The position numbers and the translations under genes were made by a program. A model generated the notes under the pieces. The model was not told where the DNA came from. It saw only the letters and a list, made by a program, of their open reading frames with translations, and did not search any database. Of a DNA stretch of 64,000 nucleotides, positions 57,573 through 64,000 are shown in pieces. Positions within the stretch are counted from its first letter, which is position 1, and every line of letters starts with the position of its first letter. Source of the DNA: Endozoicomonas sp965261315 (GTDB lineage Bacteria > Pseudomonadota > Gammaproteobacteria > Pseudomonadales > Endozoicomonadaceae); assembly GCA_965261315.1 (NCBI GenBank), contig CBDHDM010000041.1, forward strand, positions 1 through 64,000. The letters are read 5' to 3'.

Positions 57573-58010
57573 CTACACCTCCAACATAAACGTCACTGGA
57601 CCATCATTGAGCAGAGAGACTTTCATATCCGCCCCAAACCGGCCGGTAGCCACCTCTTGATGAAGCTCTTGAGCCTGCTCAACAAAATAGTTATAAAGCC
57701 TTTCCCCTTGCTCAGGAGGGGCTCCGGAACTAAAGCCGGGTCGTAATCCTTTGCGGGTATCGGCAACCAGGGTGAATTGGGAAACGATTAACAGGCCGCC
57801 CCCCACATCTTTCAACCCAAGGTTCATCCTGCCTTGTTCATTACTGAATATTCGATACTTCAGCACTTTATCAAGCAGTTTATCCGCCAGAGACAAATCA
57901 TCCCCTTTTTCAACTCCCAGCAGCAGCAGAATGCCAGGGCCAATTTCACCAACGGTTTCACCGTCCACCACAACACTGGCATGCTTTACACGCTGAATCA
58001 GGCCTTTCAT
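57573..58010 (-). CDS. dtd: D-aminoacyl-tRNA deacylase
   Basis: DTD hydrolyses D-aminoacyl-tRNAs (and mischarged glycyl-tRNA-Ala) to protect translation. The 145-residue protein has the cross-dimer motifs SQFTLVAD (about 77-84) and the C-terminal NDGPVTFMLEV, both intact. Start ATG 58010 gives the normal length. It follows the proline iminopeptidase by 45 bp, a common pairing in gammaproteobacteria. Confidence 0.97.
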   Translation of the reverse strand: MKGLIQRVKHASVVVDGETVGEIGPGILLLLGVEKGDDLSLADKLLDKVLKYRIFSNEQGRMNLGLKDVGGGLLIVSQFTLVADTRKGLRPGFSSGAPPEQGERLYNYFVEQAQELHQEVATGRFGADMKVSLLNDGPVTFMLEV

Positions 58011-58055
58011 CTAACCATCTCGAATTATTTTCAAATAACGTGTTTCGGAAACCTT

Positions 58056-59009
58056 TTATGGAGCCAGTCTTCGTGCAAAGTCATCGGTTGCTCTGACCAA
58101 TGCATCAACAATACCTGGCTCACAGGAGGCATGGCCAGCATCACGAATAATCTGCAGGTCTGCTTCCGGCCAGTGGTCCGCCAAAGCCTGCGCGTTATCA
58201 AGCGGGCAGATCATGTCGTAGCGCCCATGCACAATAACCCCGGGAATTGCTGAAATCAGATTCATTTTGTCAATAATCTGATTAGGCTGAATAAACGACT
58301 TATTTCTGAAATAATGACACTCGATCCGGGACAGGGATAGCGCCAGATGTGGATCAGCAAAATGGTCTACCAACTCATGGTTAGGTCTTAACGTAGCCGT
58401 ATTCCCTTCCCACAAAGACCAATGTTTGGCAGCATTCATTCTTGCCAGCTCATTGTCTCCGAACAGCCGGTGATAATAAGCCTCCAGCAGATCACCCCTT
58501 TCACTCTCAGGAATCAACTCCAGAAAATGCGCCCAGTGGTCTGGGAATATCCTGCTGGCCCCCTCTTTATAAAGCCAGTCAAGATCCTGTTGCCGGGAGA
58601 GAAAAACACCTCTGACTATCAGTCCAGACACCTGCTTTGGATGAGCCTGAGCATAAAGCAGAGAGAGAGTTGAGCCCCAGGACCCACCAAAGACTAACCA
58701 CTTATCAACCCCCAGGGTTGTTCGAATTGACTCAATATCTTCAATCAACAAGACAGTGTTATTCTGCTCCAGCTCAGCATGAGGCCTGGAACGTCCGCAA
58801 CCTCGCTGGTCAAAGAGAATGATCCGGTACTTTTCCGGGTCAAAGAAACGACGGTCTCGCTCGGTACAGCCTGCACCAGGGCCGCCATGAACAAATAGAA
58901 CGGGTATCCCATCCTGAGAACCACACTCCTCAATGTATATCTCATGAATATCATCAACTTGCAGGTGCCGGGTAGCGTATGGCTTGATGGCAGGATACAG
59001 GGTGCGCAT
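58056..59009 (-). CDS. pip: Proline iminopeptidase
   Basis: An alpha/beta-hydrolase that removes N-terminal proline from peptides. The 317-residue product has the oxyanion region HGGPGAGCTERDRRFFDP, the nucleophile elbow GGSWGS (Ser of the triad) followed by LSLLYAQAHP, a helical cap, the acid in GRYDMICP and the catalytic His in DAGHASCEPG. Cytosolic, no signal peptide. It is 45 bp upstream of dtd on the same strand. Confidence 0.95.
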   Translation of the reverse strand: MRTLYPAIKPYATRHLQVDDIHEIYIEECGSQDGIPVLFVHGGPGAGCTERDRRFFDPEKYRIILFDQRGCGRSRPHAELEQNNTVLLIEDIESIRTTLGVDKWLVFGGSWGSTLSLLYAQAHPKQVSGLIVRGVFLSRQQDLDWLYKEGASRIFPDHWAHFLELIPESERGDLLEAYYHRLFGDNELARMNAAKHWSLWEGNTATLRPNHELVDHFADPHLALSLSRIECHYFRNKSFIQPNQIIDKMNLISAIPGVIVHGRYDMICPLDNAQALADHWPEADLQIIRDAGHASCEPGIVDALVRATDDFARRLAP

Positions 59010-59275
59010 GGAAAATCCTTTCAGGAAACTTTCATAAAATCAGCAGAATTATGCCTTACCTTAACCTTAAACGGTTATTGCAGCAAAGCGCTTATCCTTT
59101 CTCAGAAAATCATGATTTGAACCAATTCAGGCAGAGCCTGTCTCAGGCTTATCAGGCGTAGTCACCTCTATACATTATCAGTCACCAACTGTAGCTCCTG
59201 ATAAAAAACCACCTATTAGTGATACTCGCTGATAGCCTGCTGTATAGCGCTGAAAAGAGTAATGACCCGAACAAT

Positions 59276-60361
59276 ATGAATCATCAGTTAAGAAGAGTAA
59301 TTAAAGCAATTTCAATCGTTTTAACCAGTGTAATGACTATAGAAGCGTTTGCTTTTCAATATTTCTCTTCTGCAGATCAAGTGACGGTTCAACAGTGGAT
59401 AAATGAAGCGGGATTTGAAACATACTCAGCCAATAATCATGCAACTCCACAGCTAGACCGGTGGCTATACACTCAGCTCACTTTACAGTCTCTGCATACA
59501 TCTCGACCCGAACAGTTTTATCACTACCTGTCGAAACTGGTTATCACTGCTACCCAAACCGGTAATGATGAACTTTCTCAACTGCTTCAACCGATATTTA
59601 ATTTAAATAAAACACAGGAAAGGGTATTCGAAGCATTAGTCCTGGAGCAGAATGAAATCGATCTGGCTTATTGGATAAGCCATTACATTGGTCTTGAAAA
59701 ACGCCTTACTAATGATGAAGACTTTTATTCAAACCTGTTTGAACTATTAACAAGAAAGGTCATTCACAGTACCCAGCTCTGTCCTGAAATGTTAATCCTG
59801 GAGAATTTCAAGAGCATAAAAGAGAAACGGCATACCATTCTTCAATGCATAGCCCGATCGGTAAATCAGCACATTATTGATATTGATATTAGCCATAACC
59901 GGGTAATCACTTCAAAAGTATTAAGCCCCGAGCCCATAAGCACGAACCTGTTATTGCCGCCACCAACGGTTTTAGACAATATTGAATACCACCTTTCAAT
60001 GATCCTGAGCTTCTATGACAATCCAAAACTCAAACCGGTGATCTTGCTCACATCGCCATTAGAGAATGGCTTCCTGGTATCTACCAATAAAAGATTAAGC
60101 AAAAAAACAAAAAGACCTCCTGTTTCGCCTCTCACAAAGTCCGACATTAAAAAAATCAGGGAGAATTACAATGCCAGCAAACCTCCACGAAGTGGGCATA
60201 AAAGAGACAAACACTTAACATCCTGGAAACCCGGCAGCCCGCACTGGCTGGAAGCCTGGTTTACCTCGCCCGGTTATTCTATTGCCTTATTCCTTGGCCT
60301 TGGAGTAGTTGTTACGCTTTTGACCGTCTACACCCCATACCCGGGGAATCCCTGGCTGTGA
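59276..60361 (+). CDS. Orphan protein with signal sequence and C-terminal membrane anchor
   Basis: I do not recognise this gene. From ATG 59276 (361 residues) it has an N-terminal signal-like stretch (RRVIKAISIVLTSVMTIEAFA), a helical body of about 300 residues, a basic, proline-containing stretch (about residues 275-315: KRLSKKTKRPPVSPLTKSD), and a C-terminal hydrophobic helix (about 333-352: GYSIALFLGLGVVVTLLTVY). This suggests a periplasm-facing, membrane-attached protein. The frame opens at GTG 59219. It is convergent with typA, and base composition appears lower in GC than its neighbours. Confidence 0.65.
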   Translation: MNHQLRRVIKAISIVLTSVMTIEAFAFQYFSSADQVTVQQWINEAGFETYSANNHATPQLDRWLYTQLTLQSLHTSRPEQFYHYLSKLVITATQTGNDELSQLLQPIFNLNKTQERVFEALVLEQNEIDLAYWISHYIGLEKRLTNDEDFYSNLFELLTRKVIHSTQLCPEMLILENFKSIKEKRHTILQCIARSVNQHIIDIDISHNRVITSKVLSPEPISTNLLLPPPTVLDNIEYHLSMILSFYDNPKLKPVILLTSPLENGFLVSTNKRLSKKTKRPPVSPLTKSDIKKIRENYNASKPPRSGHKRDKHLTSWKPGSPHWLEAWFTSPGYSIALFLGLGVVVTLLTVYTPYPGNPWL

Positions 60362-60372
60362 GAGAAGTAAGC

Positions 60373-60397
60373 ACCCCACTCAACAATCGAGTGGGGT
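60373..60397. terminator. Hairpin between the orphan gene and typA
   Basis: ACCCCACTC (60373-60381) and GAGTGGGGT (60389-60397) with a 7-base loop. It lies between convergent stops. T runs on either side are poor, so its strength is uncertain. Confidence 0.55.
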
Positions 60398-60427
60398 ATA
60401 TGAATGCTTACATTTACTGGCTAAGCA

Positions 60428-62242
60428 TTACTTGGAACGGCTGGCACGCTTACGCTCGTGCTCCTTCAGGAACTTCTTTCGAATACGGATATTGTTTGGT
60501 GTCACTTCAACCAGTTCATCATCGTCAATAAACTCCAGGGCCTGCTCGAGAGAGTGGCGAACCGGCGGCGTCAGAATGATATTCTCATCGGTACCCGCTG
60601 CCCGCACGTTGGTCAGCTGCTTAGCCTTGGTCGGGTTGACCGTCAGATCGTTATCACGGCTGTGCAGACCGATAACCTGACCTTCATATACATCGACGTT
60701 TGGATTGATAAACAGCCGACCACGCTCCTGCAAGGTAAACAGGGAGTAACCCAGCACTTTACCATTGGCCATGGAGATCATAACGCCATTATTACGCTGA
60801 CCGACCTCACCACCTTTTACTTCACCATAGTGATCAAAGATCGAGGTCATAATACCGCTACCTGATGTCATGGTCAGGAACTGGGAACGAAAACCAATAA
60901 GGCCTCGGGCAGGCATAATAAAGTCCAGACGTACGCGACCTTTACCATCCGGCACCATATCTTGCAGCTCAGCACGACGCAGGCCAAGTGCTTCCATCAC
61001 CGATCCCTGATGCTGTTCTTCAATATCCACCACGACGTGTTCGAAAGGCTCCTGCTTAACGCCATCAATTTCCTTCACCACAACCTGAGGGCGGGAAACG
61101 GCCAGCTCAAAGCCTTCGCGACGCATGGTTTCAATCAACACCGATAGGTGCAGTTCACCACGACCGGAAACCTTGAATTTATCCGCATCATCACCTGGCT
61201 CAACACGCAGAGCAACGTTGTGAATCAGCTCACGCTCAAGACGTTCACGGATATTACGGGAGGTTACAAACTTACCGTCCTGACCAGCAAACGGCGAATC
61301 ATTCACCTGGAAGGTCATGCTCACCGTTGGTTCATCCACCGTCAGCGGAGGCAGCATTTCAGGACGCTCAGGATCACACAGCGTGTCAGAAATATTCAGC
61401 TGATCGATACCGGTGATGCAGACAATGTCACCTGCACGGGCTTCTTCAACCTCAACACGCTCCAGACCCAGATGACCCATGACCTTCTGGATTTTGGTCT
61501 TACGCTGTTTGTTTTCCATATCCACCAGCACAATCTGCTGGCCCGGCTTCAGCATACCGCGAGAGATACGACCGATACCGATAACACCGACATAGCTGTT
61601 GTAATCCAGGGCACTGATCTGCATCTGGAAAGGACCATCAACATCCACGGAAGGTGCAGGCACACGCTCAGTGATCATTTCAAACAGCGGTGTCATATCC
61701 TCTGCCAGATCATCAGGGTCGTGACCGGCAACACCATTCAGGGCTGATGCATAAATAACCGGGAAGTCCAGCTGCTCATCAGTGGCACCCAGACGATCAA
61801 AGAGATCAAACACCTGATCCATAACCCAGTCAGGACGGGCACCCGGACGGTCAACCTTGTTGATAACAACAATAGGATTCAGACCCTGTTCAAATGCCTT
61901 CTGGGTAACGAAGCGAGTCTGTGGCATCGGCCCATCAACCGCATCCACCAGCAGCAGAACCGAATCAACCATGGAGAGTACGCGCTCAACTTCACCACCG
62001 AAGTCAGCGTGTCCTGGAGTATCAACGATGTTGATATGAAAATCGCGCCACTCAATAGCCGTATTCTTGGCCAGGATAGTAATGCCGCGCTCTTTTTCCT
62101 GGTCGTTGGAATCCATGATACGCTCAGCGCCCTGGTCCTTACGACCCAGAGTACCTGACTGCTGCAGCAGTTTGTCCACGAGCGTAGTCTTACCGTGGTC
62201 AACGTGGGCAATAATGGCGATGTTCCGCAGTTTTTCGATCAC
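60428..62242 (-). CDS. typA: Ribosome-associated GTPase TypA/BipA
   Basis: TypA/BipA is a translational GTPase needed for ribosome assembly and growth in cold or stress. The 604-residue product has G1 AHVDHGKT (12-19), the switch 2 VDTPGHADFGGEVERV, and G4 NKVDRPGA, then beta-barrel, EF-G-like domains III and V, and the C-terminal domain special to TypA ending in KRASRSK. Full length. Next to msbA, but divergent from it. Confidence 0.97.
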   Translation of the reverse strand: MIEKLRNIAIIAHVDHGKTTLVDKLLQQSGTLGRKDQGAERIMDSNDQEKERGITILAKNTAIEWRDFHINIVDTPGHADFGGEVERVLSMVDSVLLLVDAVDGPMPQTRFVTQKAFEQGLNPIVVINKVDRPGARPDWVMDQVFDLFDRLGATDEQLDFPVIYASALNGVAGHDPDDLAEDMTPLFEMITERVPAPSVDVDGPFQMQISALDYNSYVGVIGIGRISRGMLKPGQQIVLVDMENKQRKTKIQKVMGHLGLERVEVEEARAGDIVCITGIDQLNISDTLCDPERPEMLPPLTVDEPTVSMTFQVNDSPFAGQDGKFVTSRNIRERLERELIHNVALRVEPGDDADKFKVSGRGELHLSVLIETMRREGFELAVSRPQVVVKEIDGVKQEPFEHVVVDIEEQHQGSVMEALGLRRAELQDMVPDGKGRVRLDFIMPARGLIGFRSQFLTMTSGSGIMTSIFDHYGEVKGGEVGQRNNGVMISMANGKVLGYSLFTLQERGRLFINPNVDVYEGQVIGLHSRDNDLTVNPTKAKQLTNVRAAGTDENIILTPPVRHSLEQALEFIDDDELVEVTPNNIRIRKKFLKEHERKRASRSK

Positions 62243-62339
62243 TGTGTCATTCTCTCAATTCATCCTCCTGCGACGAAAACGGAGTCCGTTTTCGAACCTG
62301 TAAGAAATCCAGGGGGATTTATCCGTTTATCGGGGCTCA

Positions 62340-62602
62340 GGCTCTGTTGACATAGGGCTGTCAAGCTCAGCTCAAGCCATAACGTTCAAGGCAAGGCGCA
62401 AGAACGCAGGAATACTAATGTATTTCAAGTTCTTGCAACGCATCCGTGAGCGTTATGGCTTGAGCCCAAAGGGCGGTCCGTAAAGCTGCTTTCCAACTTC
62501 GTTAAGCTGGTTTGATGTAGAACCACTACACCTTCACCAGCTCGCCTTGTGGAAAACAGCTTTACGGGCCACTGAGCACGTCAGCCTTATGCCAACAGAA
62601 CC
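62340..62602. repeat. 263-bp nested palindromic element (MITE-like)
   Basis: The ends form an imperfect 31-bp inverted repeat: GGCTCTGTTGACATAGGGCT at 62340-62359 against the reverse strand of 62572-62602, about 25 of 31 matching. Inside lie further pairs: 62370-62384 with 62451-62465 (15 of 15), 62398-62405 with 62429-62436 (8 of 8), and 62478-62494 with 62551-62567 (16 of 17). There is no open frame of note. This nested folding is that of a non-autonomous transposable element or a structured RNA gene. Flanking target duplications were not evident to me. Confidence 0.65.
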
Positions 62603-62891
62603 TTGCCACAGACTAGCCTAAAGCCTCATATTTTGGGGAGGTTGTGTGGCCAAGGCTAATCGCTGTTATCTATAAAAAAGGGCGCAATAGTACCCTATCC
62701 CTGCCAAAACCCCTACGCCAGAATGTACTAATTAGATAACTTTTTTACGCAATCGGACCAACACAGCGGCTACTTTCCATGCAGTTCTTCCGAAAACCCT
62801 GCGTAAAAAGGCTTTTTAAAGCGCTCAATTCACTGCTATCCTCGCGGGTTCATTTTTATTTCGGCTTTGAACCGGAAAACGATCCTATATC

Positions 62892-64000
62892 ATGTCAGAA
62901 CAGAAACCTTTTACCAGTGGCTCTGGCAGTACTGGCAGCCTGCAGATCTACATTCGACTGCTGACCTATGTAAAACCCTACGCAGGGTATTTTGCGCTGA
63001 GCCTACTGGGTCTGGCGATATTTGCACTGACCCAGCCCGCTTTCGCCAAACTGCTTGAATACTTTGTTCAGGCACTGGAAGGCGAGGAAGTTACCCTCCT
63101 GCAGAACTGGGCATGGCTATCCAGCTCAGGTATATCCTCTCTCTGGTTGATTCCTGCGCTGATGGTTATTATTGCCATCGTTCGGGGTATCGGTTCCTAT
63201 CTGGGTAACTACTATATATCCAAGGTAGCGAACTATGTTATCCATGACCTGAGAACCGGGATGTTCGATCGAATGATCAACCTCCCAAACTCATACTTTG
63301 ATAACAACAGCTCCGGTCACCTGATTGCCCGCATTACCTACAACGTCAGTCTTGTCACTTCCGCCGCTACGGATGCCATTCGGGTCGCTGTCAGGGAAGG
63401 CCTGACGGTTCTTTTTCTCCTGGGCTTCCTGTTTTACACCAACTGGCAAATGACCCTGATATTTATTGCTGCGCTGCCGGTTATAGCACTGGTCGTCTCC
63501 TATGCCAGCAAGCGGTTTCGTCGGATCAGCAGAAATATTCAAAACTCGATGGGTGACCTGACCCATGTGACGTCTGAAACCATCAATGGCTACCGTGAAG
63601 TCAGGGGGTTTGGCGGTGAAGAGTACGAAGGCGACCGTTTCCGATCCTCGAGTGCCGCCAATACCCGCCAGAATCTGAAGCTGGCTAAAGCGGGCTCTGT
63701 ACACACCCCGGTTCTACAGTTCATCGTCTCTATCGCCCTGGCCCTGCTGCTGTTTATGGTTTTGTTTGTTAAAGGTGACTCAACCACAGCCACACTGGTT
63801 GGTTATGTCACGGCGGCTGCACTGCTACCAAAGCCGATCCGCCAACTCAGTGAAGTGAATGCCAATATTCAGAAGGGCATTGCTGCCGCGGAAAGCATTT
63901 TCGAAATGGTGGATGAAATACCTGAAGCCAACAATGGCCAGTACACCTGTGACCGGGTAAAAGGCTGCGTTGAGTTCAAACAGGTTGGCTTTACCTATGC
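62892..64000 (+). CDS. msbA: Lipid A export ABC transporter MsbA, 3'-partial
   Basis: MsbA flips lipid A-core across the inner membrane. From ATG 62892 (MSEQKPFTSGSG) the window holds 369 codons: the whole membrane domain with about six helices and the family stretch LLLFMVLFVKGDSTTATLVGY. The nucleotide-binding domain begins at VEFKQVGFTYA and is cut off by the window edge. LNVQKG-like NANIQKGIAAAESIFEMVDEIPE is typical of MsbA. Divergent from typA, with the palindromic element in the gap. Confidence 0.92.
   Translation, partial: MSEQKPFTSGSGSTGSLQIYIRLLTYVKPYAGYFALSLLGLAIFALTQPAFAKLLEYFVQALEGEEVTLLQNWAWLSSSGISSLWLIPALMVIIAIVRGIGSYLGNYYISKVANYVIHDLRTGMFDRMINLPNSYFDNNSSGHLIARITYNVSLVTSAATDAIRVAVREGLTVLFLLGFLFYTNWQMTLIFIAALPVIALVVSYASKRFRRISRNIQNSMGDLTHVTSETINGYREVRGFGGEEYEGDRFRSSSAANTRQNLKLAKAGSVHTPVLQFIVSIALALLLFMVLFVKGDSTTATLVGYVTAAALLPKPIRQLSEVNANIQKGIAAAESIFEMVDEIPEANNGQYTCDRVKGCVEFKQVGFTY

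Overview
The window looks like a stretch of gammaproteobacterial chromosome, most likely from the Oceanospirillales (an Endozoicomonas-like organism is my best guess from gene content and from HslV and GltB sequence style; I could not run a taxonomic search). The backbone is ordinary housekeeping DNA whose order closely follows Pseudomonas and its relatives: hemE-gltD-gltB-aroB-aroK-pilQPONM | ponA, then maeB-nuclease-rpmE | priA, then rsmE-tatCBA-hisE-hisI-ubiB-ubiJ-ubiE, then a DUF971 gene-hslU-hslV-SPOR, and finally argS. No rRNA, tRNA or CRISPR was seen.

Layout. 1-5.35 kb: purH (cut by the window edge), purD and a hybrid sensor kinase, all + strand and all interrupted by single-base indels. 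5.3-12.5 kb: hemE and glutamate synthase gltBD on the - strand. 13.0-19.8 kb: aroB, aroK and the type IV pilus assembly operon pilMNOPQ (- strand), divergent from the PBP1a gene. 22.7-25.7 kb: a LysR regulator convergent with a permease / small ORF / cytidine-deaminase-family operon. 25.9-31.4 kb: malic enzyme, secreted nuclease, L31, and divergent priA; a decayed small heat-shock gene lies in the rpmE-priA gap. 31.4-39.3 kb: DUF2059 protein, RsmE, a small orphan, the Tat translocase, late histidine biosynthesis and three ubiquinone genes, all - strand. 39.8-40.4 kb: an IS1595-family transposase remnant. 40.5-43.6 kb: the hslVU protease operon with a SPOR protein.

43.86-55.27 kb is the accessory island. 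It is a type I secretion locus wedged between the SPOR gene and argS, which are neighbours in related genomes. It encodes an RTX calcium-binding-repeat protein with its ABC transporter, a TolC-like outer-membrane channel, a HlyD-like adaptor, and a MotA/TolQ-like plus MotB/OmpA-like pair. This is the same set of components as the Salmonella SPI-4 SiiABCDEF system, in which a proton-channel pair energises or controls a secreted giant adhesin. The MotA-like protein here also carries a long, internally repeated cytoplasmic coiled-coil tail.

55.7-64.0 kb: argS, dtd, a proline iminopeptidase, an orphan secreted or membrane-anchored protein, typA, a 263-bp nested palindromic element that looks like a MITE, and the start of an msbA-type lipid exporter cut by the window end.

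The first ~3.6 kb has about a dozen indels, mostly in short homopolymers, while the rest of the window is almost clean. This suggests assembly error near a contig end more than real gene loss.
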